From Prorocentrum cordatum (lineage: Eukaryota > Sar > Dinophyceae > Prorocentrales > Prorocentraceae): 64,000 nt of DNA. Made by a program: the position numbers and the translations under genes. Positions within the stretch are counted from its first letter, which is position 1, and the number at the start of each line of letters is the position of its first letter. The DNA is taken from positions 796,001 through 860,000 of the forward strand of contig CAUYUJ010015294.1 of assembly GCA_963575745.1 (NCBI GenBank), in the 5' to 3' direction. Positions 1 to 10,172 of this stretch are shown piece after piece. The notes beneath the pieces are model-generated. The model made no database searches. It had not been told where the DNA came from and saw nothing but the letters and a program-made list of their open reading frames with translations.

Positions 1-270
1 TTCCTCCTCATCCTCCTCCTCGTCCTCCTCCACCTCCTCTTCCTTCTCCTCCTCCTCCTCCTCCTCCTTCCCATCCTCCCCTGCTCGCCCTCCTCCTCCT
101 GCTCCTCCCCCTCCTCTCCCTCCCGCTCCTCCCCGTCCTCGACCTCCTCCTCCTCCTCCTCCTCCTCCTCCTCCTCCTCCTCCTCCTCCTCCTCCTCCCC
201 CTCTTCATTATCGTTTTCATCCTCCTCCTCTTCCTCCTCCTCCTCCTCATCATCATCATCAGATTCCTAT
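1..270. repeat. Pyrimidine (TCC/CTC)n microsatellite
   Basis: Nearly uninterrupted TCC/CTC triplets on the plus strand, with imperfect stretches and a pure run around 144-197. The reading frames open here on the minus strand are poly-Arg or poly-Gly and are artefacts of the triplet repeat. Confidence 0.95.
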
Positions 271-584
271 TCTCCTTGGACCTCTTGTACTTTACACAAG
301 TCATGGCGGATTCTGCTTTCTCGCACTTTACACAAATCATGGCGGACTATGTCTTCTAGATTTTCAACCTTCTGGACCATTTTCCAAGGCTGGGACAATC
401 AAAGAACAATCCAGATTTGAAGACTCCCAGGGAAGGAACCGAGAGGTCCAGGGAACCCGCATTGGGAAAAACACAGCGTCGGAGCTCTAGACACTAGATC
501 CTCTTCCACAGCCAGCTGCCGCCGCTCCAACTCATCTAATTGCTACCCTTGCTGCTGCTCCTCCTTCTTTGGCTGCTCACTCAT
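271..584. other. Unassigned DNA with a 36-bp direct duplication
   Basis: A 21-base segment beginning CTTTACACAA and ending ATGGCGGA occurs at 289-309 and again at 325-345 with one difference, so the unit period is 36 bp. Nothing else recognisable is present in this stretch. Confidence 0.5.
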
Positions 585-703
585 CGCTCCTCCTCCTCCT
601 CCTCCTCCTCCTCCTCCTCGTCCTCCTCCTCTTCCTCCTCGTCCTCCTCCTCCTCCTCCTCCTCCTCCTCCTCCTCCTCCTCCTCCTCCTCCTCCTCCTC
701 CTC
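585..703. repeat. (TCC)n microsatellite
   Basis: Almost pure CTC/TCC triplets over about 120 bases, the same motif and orientation as the run at the start of the window. Confidence 0.95.
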
Positions 704-2826
704 CTTATGAGTCGTCAATGATCGATAATTTTTCAGCGCAGTTCACTAGCACTCACGCCAATCCGTGCTGCCTGGGCGCCCTTTGGCCCCACTGGGGTAA
801 GTGGGGGACTGCCCGTGATCTGCGTATGAGGCAGGGTGCCTCGGAGCACGGCCACCCACTCTTCTGGTGGGCGCTCTCAGTGCTGGGTGCGATGCCGTTT
901 GGGGCGGTGTGGCGGGCTGGCCACGGTAGCCGACCCAGTCTATGTCCCGAGACTGTCGACAGCACAACAGCTTCCAACAGTCATGCGAACATTGCTCTGC
1001 AACGGCAAGGTGCACACGTCACGGAGTGCCTCTTGGAGGCGGCGTCCGTGTCAAAAGATGAGAGAGGTAGAGGAGGAAGGAGGGAAGAGGAACATAACAC
1101 ACGCAGAGCAACCCTGGCGAAACGCCCCACGTGGGGGCAAATCCGTCGAGTCTGTCTGAACTTTGGCCCACGCCGGGCCCGGGTTTCAGACCCCTGAACG
1201 CAACCGCCGCGGGACTTCCGGTCCGAACCATGTCTAGCGACTCCTTTCCGCCCTGCCTTGGCCGTTCTGCCTCTGCCGTGCGGCGGTGGGGCGTGCGGCG
1301 CGGGTCAGTTCGATATCTTGTTCGTCCCTTCAGGAAGAGGTATGGCCCGTTCACTTGCCGTCCCCTTTCTCCAGAGTGCCCGGAATTGGACCCTGCGCGT
1401 CGCGTGGTGCATGCTCGCACCTCCCCCTTCGGGCATTCCATCCATCCGCCCATCCTCCTCACTATCATTCCTGACTCCTCCTTCTTTTCACCATCACCCC
1501 TCACCCCTCACCCCTCAATCCTCCTCTTCGCCCTCTTCCTCCACCTCCCCCTCGTCTTTCATCCCCTGTCGCCGGTGTGGCCCCAGGCCTGCTCCGCGTG
1601 CTCCCGCTCCGCCTGAAGCTGCTCCTGCTCCGACTTGAACCAAAACCTGTGTGTAGGGGGGGGGGGGGGCACGCCACCCAGGCCTGACCGACCCTGCGCC
1701 GAGAGTTGGAGGACAAGTCCTCTGTTGCGGGGCCCAGAAATATACACCACCACAACCACCTCCCTCATCCCCTCTTTCTCCCAGGGGAGAGGAAGAGGAG
1801 CGTGGAGGAGGAAGGGGAACGGAGGTGGTCGTGGCGCATATTCTTTGGACCCGCATCTGTGGTACAACCCAAGGGGGGTCTACCAAACCCGCCGCGGGCC
1901 GAGGAACGGCCACATGCAAGAGGTGTCCCCAGAGTCAAGGAGTGCCCCGTGGTGTGCGGCTGGCGGATCGTTGCGCACGATGTGACGCGTCCTGCATGCC
2001 TGGGTTTCGCCCCCCCAGGGAGCCCAAACAAGACGTACGCACCAAGCCACGGACATGAACATGCCCTCTCAATTCGCGAGGCCGCTGTTGTCAAGAAACC
2101 TCGCGTGTCGAAGCGGGTGCGTACGCGTACGCACGTCCTGGTGTCGCTCATGGTTGCCCGCGCGCACCCCGAAAGCCGCGCGCCAGAGTTCGCCCCGTCG
2201 AAACAGCCTTTCTTGAACACATCTCGGGCCAAAGATACTGCCGCGCCCAGGCTTTCGACGTGCCGGCATACAGTCATGGTGCTACCAAGGCAACGTGTCG
2301 CTGAACAGGAAATTTAATCTTTCCTCCGAGAATCGGGGTAATATGCCAAAGGAGCTATGGTCTCTTGATCTCCAACACTGATACCGCGGGCTACATGCTC
2401 AGCGAGAGAGGGGTTGGGCTGAGCCATGGCTAAGACAATGGATAATCCGTATAGCAAATGGTAAGAAGCACGGGAAGGGAGGAGGCCGGCCGGCCGACGC
2501 CCGTGCGCGGGCGCGCGGCAGCGCGCTCCTTTTCTGGCTTGATACCAAACAGCTGTTAATGTATCAATGTCAAGCAAGGCAGGCGGCAGGATAGGCAACT
2601 AGAAGATGAGGCGGAGAGGAACATTTCTACTCCCCCCGCGGCGGGGTCCGTAAGAGACCGTCAGCCTACATCCGCCAGCCCCTGTACATATGCACAACCT
2701 GGAGGAGCGCAAAACACTCCAGGCCGGCTGTGGACGATGGGCTGAAGGACGCCTACGTACCCCACCTCCGCGCTAAGCCGGGCCTCTCACGTCGTAACGA
2801 CTAGGTCGTGCGACTCTCCTCCTTGC
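704..2826. other. Unassigned GC-rich DNA, no supported gene
   Basis: Several overlapping frames stay open on both strands because of GC-rich composition, but none has a recognisable domain. A poly-G run lies near 1657-1668 and a GC-rich palindromic patch near 2487-2520. I see no gene, tRNA or mobile-element hallmark here. Confidence 0.4.
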
Positions 2827-3261
2827 TCACTTCTTCTGCCAGTATTTCTTCTGGTCGTAGTGCCGCGAGTCGGCAGAACGTGTCGGCGGCGCAGGAGGCC
2901 TCGGAGTCCACGATGACGAGGCACCTCCTTTCTGCCAAGCTGGCGAGGGAGACGCCGAAGGCTTGGCGCCTTTGCCAGAACCAGCATATGGGGCTGGCCT
3001 CACATGTTCGGACTCGTCCTTGTCCTTACTGTATCCCTTGCCTAGGTCTCTCGGGAACCAGTGGTTGTAGTCATAGTGGGACAAGTCTTGCCATTCACGT
3101 TCTTTGTGGGCATGCCAATACACCTGGTCACGATGCACCCAGAAACCTACCACCTCGCCGCGCTCGGAGGTCTTCGGGTAGCGCCGCATGGGGTCCCAGG
3201 CGCCATCGTCGCAGCTGGCAGCCATGGCTCCGCCGCGCGCGCGATCATTGGCTGATCCCAC
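2827..3261 (-). CDS. Hypothetical basic, Trp/Tyr-rich protein (or C-terminal exon)
   Basis: A 144-residue minus-strand frame. An internal Met at about residue 13 begins MAASCDDGAWDPM and may be the true start if this is a separate gene. The central part is rich in Trp, Tyr, His and Asp (VVGFWVHRDQVYWHAHK, then HYDYNHWFPRD), followed by a charged Lys/Asp segment, a Pro/Ser linker, and a short basic tail ending KKYWQKK. This residue mix is unlike the low-complexity shadows around it, so it looks like real protein. The next minus-strand segment upstream (3147-4199) overlaps it in another frame, so the two may be exons or a frameshifted single gene. I do not recognise the family. Confidence 0.4.
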   Translation of the reverse strand: MGSANDRARGGAMAASCDDGAWDPMRRYPKTSERGEVVGFWVHRDQVYWHAHKEREWQDLSHYDYNHWFPRDLGKGYSKDKDESEHVRPAPYAGSGKGAKPSASPSPAWQKGGASSSWTPRPPAPPTRSADSRHYDQKKYWQKK

Positions 3262-4199
3262 GCGTTGCAGTCTGGGGAACGCCTCGATTTTTCGCCACCC
3301 GCCGAAACGGTTTGACCGCTGGCGGAGCGGGGGGACTCTGCGGCATCATCACCGACCCGAACGTCTCGGAGGTTGGGCGGTCTAGGCGGGAAAGGCGGAG
3401 CCGGGAGGCCAGCAGGGCTTGGCCCTGCTGGCGACGCGGAAGCCACCCCCTGATCGGCTGGGCCGTCGGAGGGTTCGTCAGCGGCTTTCTCCTCGTGAAG
3501 TCGTGTCTCGTGCTGTAGCTTCGCGTGCCGAACGATGCCCATCGCGGCAGTCGTCACGTAGCGACCGAAGCGCCCGCTAGCAGTGCGAAGGGGGCCTGGG
3601 TCACAGTCTTGTTCGGGATTGGACTCCAAGAATGGGCACAGAAAAGCGACGGCGTCTTGCAATGCTCCGCCGTGGCGACGGAGCTCGGCACGACGCTCAG
3701 TGCAAAGGTCGCGGGACCATGCTTCGACGAGGTCATCGGTATTGACAGCCGAATGGATACGGCTGTCCAGCGCATATGCATCGAGGCGGCGCTGACAGCT
3801 GTCTTTTCTGGCCCGTTTCTCGCGCCTCGCTGCAAAGGGGTACCAGGGCAGGCTGCAACCCTGTCGCCGTGGCGCAGCTCGCTTCTGGCCTAACGGGCCC
3901 TGCTTCTCTTGCTGAGGACGCTGAAACCGAGCCTCCGTTTCCCTCTGGCCTGACGGGCCCTGCCTCTCCTTGTGGCGTCTGCTGGCCACCAGGGTTGCCC
4001 GTATGTGCGTCAGGGTACGGACTTCGGATACCAAGGGTGCCTCTGCCTGGATCGCCTGCGGAAGGATGGGGAGGGTCTGTCGCTCCACTTCCTTCTGGCC
4101 TAACAGGCTATGTTCCCCTTGGTGAGACCGGTGACGCAGTGTTCCCGTTCCTTTCAGGCCTAACGGGCCCTGCCTCCTCTTGCGGGATCTGATGACCAC
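3147..4199 (-). CDS. Hypothetical charged protein segment with Gln/Gly/Leu-rich repeats
   Basis: A 350-residue minus-strand frame. The N-terminal third is translated from the 60+144 bp repeat (GPLGQKE-like motifs). The middle third is non-repetitive and charged, with likely helices (FAARREKRARKDSCQRRL, then DDLVEAWSRDLCTERRAEL), which resembles real coding sequence. The C-terminal third is Pro/Ala-rich and may be read in the wrong frame, because the adjacent frame (2827-3261) has better protein character where they overlap. No known domain was recognised. The start is uncertain; the segment could be an internal exon. Confidence 0.35.
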   Translation of the reverse strand: MVIRSRKRRQGPLGLKGTGTLRHRSHQGEHSLLGQKEVERQTLPILPQAIQAEAPLVSEVRTLTHIRATLVASRRHKERQGPSGQRETEARFQRPQQEKQGPLGQKRAAPRRQGCSLPWYPFAARREKRARKDSCQRRLDAYALDSRIHSAVNTDDLVEAWSRDLCTERRAELRRHGGALQDAVAFLCPFLESNPEQDCDPGPLRTASGRFGRYVTTAAMGIVRHAKLQHETRLHEEKAADEPSDGPADQGVASASPAGPSPAGLPAPPFPPRPPNLRDVRVGDDAAESPRSASGQTVSAGGEKSRRSPDCNAWDQPMIARAAEPWLPAATMAPGTPCGATRRPPSAARW

Positions 4200-4740
4200 C
4201 AGGGTTGTCCGCGAGGACGTCAGGACTTGGACGTCGGATGCAAGGCGTGCCTCGTTCGCCTGTGAGGGGACGTGATGGGACTGCCGCTCCGCTTCCTTCT
4301 GGCCTAACGGGCCCTGGTTCTCGTTGAAAGACCGGTGAGAGCGCCATTCCGCCTTCTTCTGGTCTAGCGGGCCCTGTTTCTCCTAGCAAGGCCTGCTGGC
4401 CACCGGGGGCGTACCCTTGGACGTCAGAGCTCGGAGGTCGGATGCCAAGGGTGCCTCGTTCACCTGGGAAGGGAGGGGGAGAGCCTGTCACTCCGCTTCC
4501 CTCTGGCCTAACGGGGCCTGTTCCCCTTGTAGAAACGGATGAGGCTTTCGCCCCCCTTCCTCCTGGCCTAACGGGCCCAATTTCTTCCTGTGAGCTCTGG
4601 TGGCCGCCGAGGTTGTCCATGTGGACGTGAGAACTCGGACATCGGGCGCAGAGTGTGCCTCGTTCGCCTGAGGGAGGATGGGGTGGGGCGGTCACTCCGC
4701 TTCCTTCTGGCCTAACGGGCCCTGCTTCTTGTTGGAAGAC
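3885..4740. repeat. Higher-order tandem repeat, 60 + ~144 bp
   Basis: A core close to CTGGCCTAACGGGCCCTG recurs near 3885, 3945, 4095, 4155, 4299, 4359, 4503, 4563 and 4705. Spacing alternates between exactly 60 bp and about 142-150 bp, giving a ~204-bp higher-order unit in about four copies. 60 and 144 are multiples of three, which keeps reading frames open on both strands. On the minus strand the core reads GPVRPEGSG. Confidence 0.85.
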
Positions 4741-5436
4741 CACAGAGAGCGCCATTCCGAGTAAAGAAAGGGAGGGGCAGGTGGAGAAACAAGCCGGCAA
4801 ACCAAGGGACCAAGGGGAAGGGGGGGAGCAGAGAGGGCCGCAGGAGGGGGAGGAACGGACGGGGGTGGTCGGGAACCGGCGGCACGCTGTCCTGACGTCG
4901 CGCGCGGCTGATCCGCCTGGATCTCGGCTGTTAGCCTCGTCCGAAACAGGGCGGACAGGGGGCGGGTCTTCCACGTCCATCGGCGTAGGCTGTCCTCCCG
5001 CCGCACCGCCGATCGGTCGGGGGGGTGGGCTGCGAGACCCGCTGTCGATGCCTGCGAGTGCCGCTGTCGAGGCACCGGGATACTTTTTTGTCGCAGCTGC
5101 AGGCGAGGGCGCCAGTGGCGAGTAAGGTCCGAGCGGGCCGCGCAAGAGCCTCCTTGCCTGACGCCGACGGGCCGGCGACCTCAGCAGCGCCTCGGAGGGC
5201 GGGCCGGCGTGAGGGGGGGGTGCGGGCTGCAGCTGCCAGGGACCAGGTCCAGGAGCGCGCACATGCACGATTAACCAACCAACTAGAGGCACGGGGATAC
5301 TTCGTGGTCGGCGGCTCCGAGGCAGCGGACAGGGAGCGGTAGGCGTCGTCTGGGCCAGCAGGCGAGGCGAATTAGCTACAACAGGCAACGCGCCGGCAGT
5401 AATAAATCGCAAAGAATGCGAGGTGTGCACATGCAC
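4108..5436 (-). CDS. Repeat-bearing hypothetical ORF (doubtful)
   Basis: A 442-residue minus-strand frame. Its C-terminal half consists of alternating ~20- and ~48-residue modules starting GPVRPEGSG or GPARPEEGG, with GERGT inside each long module. The N-terminal half is Pro/Arg/Ala-rich with no domain. Module length conservation in protein terms is compatible with coding but is also explained by a repeat unit divisible by three. It could be the upstream part of the hypothetical gene at 2827-4199. No function can be assigned. Confidence 0.2.
   Translation of the reverse strand: MHVHTSHSLRFITAGALPVVANSPRLLAQTTPTAPCPLPRSRRPRSIPVPLVGWLIVHVRAPGPGPWQLQPAPPPHAGPPSEALLRSPARRRQARRLLRGPLGPYSPLAPSPAAATKKYPGASTAALAGIDSGSRSPPPRPIGGAAGGQPTPMDVEDPPPVRPVSDEANSRDPGGSAARDVRTACRRFPTTPVRSSPSCGPLCSPPSPWSLGLPACFSTCPSLSLLGMALSVVFQQEAGPVRPEGSGVTAPPHPPSGERGTLCARCPSSHVHMDNLGGHQSSQEEIGPVRPGGRGAKASSVSTRGTGPVRPEGSGVTGSPPPFPGERGTLGIRPPSSDVQGYAPGGQQALLGETGPARPEEGGMALSPVFQREPGPVRPEGSGAAVPSRPLTGERGTPCIRRPSPDVLADNPGGHQIPQEEAGPVRPERNGNTASPVSPRGT
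5066..5330 (+). repeat. Two copies of the GGGGATACTTTTT-type dispersed motif
   Basis: GGCACCGGGATACTTTTTTG lies at about 5070-5089 and GGCACGGGGATACTTCGTGG at about 5289-5308, each followed by similar GGTCGCAG or GGTCGGCGGC sequence. Better-preserved copies lie near 6208 and 11709. Confidence 0.6.
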
Positions 5437-5599
5437 TGAGCAGAGTGCCCCGCATTAAGGCGAACGCACCTAGGCGCCAGCCACGCCGAGGCGACGCAGA
5501 CCGCAGTGGTATGCAACGGGGAGTCGCCCTGTCGGCGCCAGCCCGCGCAGCCAACCTAGCCGAAGAAGACAGGTAGAACCGAAGCGACACGCTGAAGGC

Positions 5600-6200
5600 T
5601 GAACCACTCAGCGCGAGGTCCGTACCGCCGCCGTACGCGGGGCTGGCTGGGACAGGGGCAGAGGAAAGGTAGGGACCTACAGAGCTCTCGCTCCACGATC
5701 CACACCGCTGCCCGTGGTGGGGCCGGCGCGTCAGCCATCGACTCCGGAACCAGTCACAGGCCAGGATGCAACGATGGAAGAGGACACGCAGGCCCAAGCG
5801 CCAGCACTGCCGCCAAGCGGGCAACGGCCGAAGGTCGCCGAGGTACGCTGCAGCCGCGGCCAGCTCATAGGCGCTGGGGCGTAGTCAGGGCTGAATCTAA
5901 CCACAGAGAGAGCGGGGAGACGGCAAGTACCAACAGACATTCACTCCGCGGACCGCACTGTTGCCCGGGGGGGGCCGGCGTGTCGTCATCGTATCCGAAA
6001 CCGCTGACTGGTCGGGGCAGCAACGATGAGAGATGACACGCTGGCCCAAAGGCCGGTATACTGCAACCTCGCAGGTGCCGGTCACGATAGTCGCCGAGAT
6101 TCGCAGCTGCCGCGACCACCTCATGGAGCGCTGGAACGCAGCTAGGGCTGAATCTGACCACGGGGTGAAGAGGGGGGTGCAGCCAACAGCCGCAATGCAC
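5600..6200. repeat. Diverged tandem duplication, period ~255 bp
   Basis: The stretch from about 5700 to 5935 (…GGGGCCGGCGCGTCAGCCATCG…, ending in GGGCTGAATCTAACCAC) is repeated from about 5955 to 6165 (…GGGGCCGGCGTGTCGTCATCG…, ending GGGCTGAATCTGACCAC). Many substitutions and indels separate the copies, so the event is old. No gene is supported. Confidence 0.6.
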
Positions 6201-6205
6201 GCAGG

Positions 6206-6262
6206 CACGGGGATACTTTTTGTGTTCAGCGGCCCGCAAGGAAAAGTCCAGAGGGCGTGTCG
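6206..6262 (+). repeat. Dispersed repeat containing GGCACGGGGATACTTTTTG
   Basis: This ~55-bp block continues with GCGGCCCGCAAGGAAAAGTC and CAGAGG. A nearly identical block sits at 11707-11757, and two weaker versions lie at 5070 and 5289. The function is unknown; it may be an end of an otherwise unrecognised repeat. Confidence 0.7.
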
Positions 6263-6730
6263 ATCGGGCAAACTGGGGCACAGAACCAGATAATTGGTGC
6301 ACACGCAATACAAATTGGAAGGAAGAGCAGAGGGCGAGGCAGACCAGAGAGCCGGGCGGCGCGGGAAGGGGCGACAGAAGACGGAAGAGGAAAAAGAGGG
6401 GGCCTCACTCACTGAGCACCGCGTGCTCGAAGGCAGAACTCCACTGACTCCAGCGACGGTAGACATGGCGCGAATCCCACGTGGCAGCTGTCACCCACCG
6501 GGAAGAGGGGAACGTCGTGTGGAACCACTTCGCAATCACCAGCGTCCGAGGCACGTCAGGGGGGAACTGCGGGCAGGTGGGTCACCTGCGCACCGCGGAT
6601 GGAGTGCCGCCCGGGCAGACCCACGCACCATTGTGGGATCTATGCGCAGTGCTGTGGCAGGTGCACCTCGCCCCCAGGAGGTGACTCAAAGGCATTAGGC
6701 CGGAGCCGCACTGCGGTGAAACATGCCCTT
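6263..6730. other. Unassigned DNA
   Basis: No domain-bearing frame, RNA gene or repeat was recognised apart from general GC-rich composition. Confidence 0.4.
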
Positions 6731-7235
6731 GACGAGTGACGGCCACCTCGGCGGCATTGACCCGTGGGGGCCCCTGCCTGTGGAGCGTGCCTTGTGAACG
6801 TCGCACGTCGTCGGCCCGCCGCCGCAGTCGTCGAGGGCGTCAGGAGGGAAGAGGGGGAGGCGCAGCCGATAGCCGCAGGACATTGGAATACAAAGGGGGG
6901 GGGCAGGCAGTGACACCGCCTGTCGAGGACCCAACGCTCAAAGTCGGCAAGTCGTCGGCATGCGTCGCCGCTTGGTGGGGGGGAAGCGTCGCCAGGGCAA
7001 GGCCGTCGGAAGTCGGGGCCCCGTCGCAGTAACTGGGGGGAAACCCTTCGCAGCAGTGGGCCGGGCCCGCCGCGGGAAGGGGGAGCCTGCCAAAGAAGTG
7101 CCACTTGTGCAGGACTGCAGCGTCATCAGTGGCTGTGCTCCCGTACGGGCCAGTAAGGGCCGGCGAAAGGCTGCGCTGTCCTGTGTCTGGGGGGCTGCCC
7201 CGTGGTCTCCCTGCTGAGAGAGGGGCGCGCCCAGA
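6731..7235. repeat. Segmental duplication block W, copy 1
   Basis: This ~500-bp block starts GACGAGTGACGGCCACCTCG and reappears at 8001-8505, an offset of 1270 bp, with only scattered differences. A third, partial and diverged match lies at about 9088-9325. Both strands stay open through it, but no known protein is visible. Confidence 0.8.
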
Positions 7236-7329
7236 GGGCGGCAGACGGGCGGGGGGCCCAGAGGGGGTGCTCAGCGGCGTCCGCAGCCCCCGTCGCTTCT
7301 GCCGGCTCCCCGCACCATTCCTCTGGCCT

Positions 7330-7960
7330 GTTGTCACGAATGGAAGGGGGAGTCGTTAGTGTGACAGGTCGGAAAGTGGACGTCTGTCGTTGCAGTCATG
7401 GTCGACATCCCGAGCCCCCGCCGTCTCCGCCGCGACCCCCCCCCCATACCACTGTCTTGCAGGAACAGAGGACACCTGACGGACAGTTTGACCAGAGCGG
7501 GGTGCTCCGCGGCCTCCGCGGCCTCCGCAGTGACTTCCCGTTCCTTTCCTCTGGCCTGCTGGCGCAGCAGAAGGGGGGGGGGACGTACGTGTGAGCTGCG
7601 CGCAGGACACTGCAGGCTACCTCCTCTCGATCCCCACTGGGGCGCCATCGCCTGACGACGATGTGGGGGGTGGTATCGTGGCCTCTGCCTCAACCACACC
7701 TCGATTCCCCTCTGGGACGTTGTCTTCTGTCGACGAGACGGGTGGAGGCAAGCTGCCGCTGCTGCTGCTGCAGCAGCGGCTGCGGCAACTGTGGTGCTGC
7801 AGCGGGTCGGCGTCGTCGTAGTCGGCGTCAACGTCGTCGCCGCCGGCGTCGTCGGCGTCGGCGTCGGGGCGGCGTCGACGACGGCAGCGTTCGTTGTCAC
7901 GTGTCCTCAAGCGTCCGCTATCCTCTCAGACTCCACTTCAAAATTAAGGGTCCGTGATGC
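7330..7960. repeat. Segmental duplication blocks X-Y-Z, copy 1
   Basis: The region holds a GACAGTTTGACCAGAGCGGG block (X, ~7480-7570), a CCCCACTGGGGCGCCATCG block (Y, ~7632-7803) and a GTCGGCGTCGTCG hexamer-like block (Z, ~7804-7875). X-Y-Z recurs at ~8605-8955 (offset about 1070 bp), and parts recur at 10530-10945 and 11450-11720. The minus-strand frame across Y is kept in the copies (EDNVPEGNRG motif), so coding is possible but unproven. Confidence 0.75.
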
Positions 7961-8000
7961 ACGACGCCGGCAGTCGAGGGCCCAACATGGCGTAGTCGGA

Positions 8001-8505
8001 ATGACGAGTAACGGCCACCTCGGCGGCATGGACCCGCGGGGGCACCTGCCTGTGGAGCGTGCCTTGTGAACGTCGCACGTAGTCGGTCCGCCACCGCAGT
8101 CGTCGAGGGCGTCAGGAGGGAAGAGGGGGAGGCGCAGCCGATAGCCGCAGGACATTGGAATACAGAGGGGAGGAGGAGCCAGGCGTTGACACCGCCTGTC
8201 GAGGACCCAACACTCAAAGTCTGCATGTCGTCGGCGCGCGGCGCCGCCTGGCGGGGGGGGAGCGCCGCCAGGGCAAGGCCGTCGGACGTCGGGGCTCCGT
8301 CACAGTAGCTGGGGGGACACCCTTCACAGCAGTGGGCCGGGCCCGCCATGGGAAGGAGGAGCCTGCCAAAGAAGTGCCACTTGTGCAGGACTGCAGCGTC
8401 ATCAGTGGCTGTACTCCCGCATGGGCCAGTAGGGGCCAGCGAAAGGCTGCGCTGTCCTGCGTCTGGGAGGCTGTCGCGTGGTCTCCCTGCTGAGAGAGGG
8501 GCACA
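8001..8505. repeat. Segmental duplication block W, copy 2
   Basis: A near copy of 6731-7235, starting GACGAGTAACGGCCACCTCG. It is preceded by the end of block Z (copy 1) and followed by X-Y-Z copy 2, so the W-X-Y-Z order is duplicated as a unit of about 1.1-1.3 kb. Confidence 0.8.
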
Positions 8506-9060
8506 GCCAGGGCGGCAGACGGACGGAGGGCCCAGAGGGGGTGCTCAGCGGCTTCCTCAGCCCCCATCGCTTCCGCCGACTCCCCGCGCCATTCCTCTGG
8601 CCTGTTGTCAGTTTGACCAGAGTGGGGTGCTCCGCGGCATCCGCGGCCTCCGCCGTCACGCGCGAGCTGTGCACAGGTCACTGCGGGCTACTCCCTCTCG
8701 ATCCCCACTGGGGCGCCATCGCCTGCCCGCGATGTGGGGGGTGGTATCGCGGCCTCTCTCTGCCTCAGCCACACCTCGATTCCCCTCAGGGACGTTGTCT
8801 TCTGTCGACGAAGCGGGTGGAGGCAAGCTGCCGCTGCTGCTGCTGCAGCAGCGGCTGCGGCAGCTGTGGTGCTGCAGCGGGTCGGCGTCGTCGTTGTCGG
8901 CGTCAACGTCGTCGCCGCCGGCGTCGTCGGCGTCGGCGTCGGGGCGGCGTCGACGACGGCGGCGTTCGTTGTCGCGTGTCCTCAAGCGTCCGTTATCCTC
9001 CCAGACTCCACTTCAAAATTAAGGGTCCGTGATGCACGACGCCGGCAGCCGGGGGTCCAA
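8506..9060. repeat. Segmental duplication blocks X-Y-Z, copy 2
   Basis: The sequence is strongly similar to 7465-7990. X is shortened here (only ~8608-8660 matches), which accounts for the different offset (~1070 instead of 1270 bp). It ends with CAAAATTAAGGGTCCGTGAT, as copy 1 does at ~7940-7960. Confidence 0.75.
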
Positions 9061-9361
9061 CATGGCGCAGTCGGAATGTAGTCAGGGGGAAGGCGCCTGC
9101 CTGGTGGGGGGGAAACGCCACCAAAGCAAGGTCGCCAGTCGTCGGAAGTACTCCGTCGCAGGAGCTGGGGGGAACAACCTCCACAGCAGTGGGCCGGGCC
9201 TGCCGTGGGAAGGAGGGGCCTGCCAGAGGATGTACCACTTGCGCTGGATAGCAGCGCCGCCAATGGCATATACCCCGTATGGGCCTGAGTGAGGGCCGGC
9301 GAAAGCCTGCGTTGTCCTGTGTCTTGGTGGCTGTTCCGTGTCTCCCAGCTGCGAGCGCGGC

Positions 9362-9877
9362 TCACTGTGCCACGCGGGCCGGGCGCCACCGACCCAGGTG
9401 CAGCTGCCACTGCCGAGTCCAGTCGACGTTGAGGCCCAGCGCGTCGCTGAGGACCCGTACGTCGCACTTGTGGCTGCGGAAGGACTCCAGGAAGAGGCGG
9501 CAGGTCTGCGGGTCGTGCCGACGCGGGTCGAGCGCGCCATTGCTGCCGGGCGCAGACTGCCGCTTGGCGAAAGCGTGCCAGGTACCAGTGAACATCGATC
9601 CAAGTGTGACTTGGAGTCGTCGCGTCGCTTGGCCGGGCGTCTCCCCGGGGAGGTCCCACTGGATGTTGTTGATTCCTGTTTTGTACAGCTGCTGCCCCGT
9701 GTGGGGGTCTTTGGGCTCTGGCCACTGCCGCGGGTCAGGCCTCTGGCGTGGCCGCGTGTCCTGGCCGCAAGTTTCCACCGCGCAGGCCTCGCTGCCCTGG
9801 CTGGGGGACTCGCGATCTGCTCGCGACAGTTCAAGCTGCGCGCCTGGCAGGACCCTGTGGGGAACTGCAGGCCTCAA
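9362..9877 (-). CDS. Hypothetical protein, possible conserved fragment
   Basis: A 171-residue minus-strand frame. From about residue 60 the composition becomes protein-like: QQLYKTGINNIQWDLPGE, then VTLGSMFTGTWHAF, then CRLFLESFRSHKCDVRVLSD and a closing Trp/Arg-rich tail. The mixed hydrophobic and polar content and the low Pro/Gly in this half contrast with the surrounding repeats. The N-terminal ~55 residues are low quality, so the true start may be internal or in another exon. The family is not recognised. It sits between two duplicated blocks, as the only non-repeated stretch of the 6.7-11.7 kb mosaic. Confidence 0.35.
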   Translation of the reverse strand: MRPAVPHRVLPGAQLELSRADRESPSQGSEACAVETCGQDTRPRQRPDPRQWPEPKDPHTGQQLYKTGINNIQWDLPGETPGQATRRLQVTLGSMFTGTWHAFAKRQSAPGSNGALDPRRHDPQTCRLFLESFRSHKCDVRVLSDALGLNVDWTRQWQLHLGRWRPARVAQ

Positions 9878-9914
9878 GGTTGGCCGCCAGGCTGGCGCGG
9901 CGCGGGGGGGGGGC

Positions 9915-10172
9915 GCGTATGGTGGCGCGAGTCGTCTGCCTCAGCCTCAGCCTGGGGGTGCTCTCCTTGCACGGCGCGGGAAGAACATGCCGCAACCTGT
10001 GGGTTGCGCCCATGTCCAGCTGCGAGAGTGCCCTGCGCAGTAGGAGAACGAGGAGAGGAGGGGGCGCATCCGATAGCCGCAAGATCTGGTGAATTGAAGG
10101 AGGAGAGGGGAACGGCGATGTATCCTCGCGCGGGGCAGGTCGAATCGTCTTGGATGGCTCTTTCCTCGTAGG
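9915..10172. repeat. Segmental duplication block V, copy 1
   Basis: A ~250-bp block (…CGAGTCGTCTGCCTCAGCC… to …GGCTCTTTCCTCGTAGGC) repeated almost unchanged at 11069-11322. Pieces of it also occur at 10190-10255 and 10375-10430. Confidence 0.85.
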
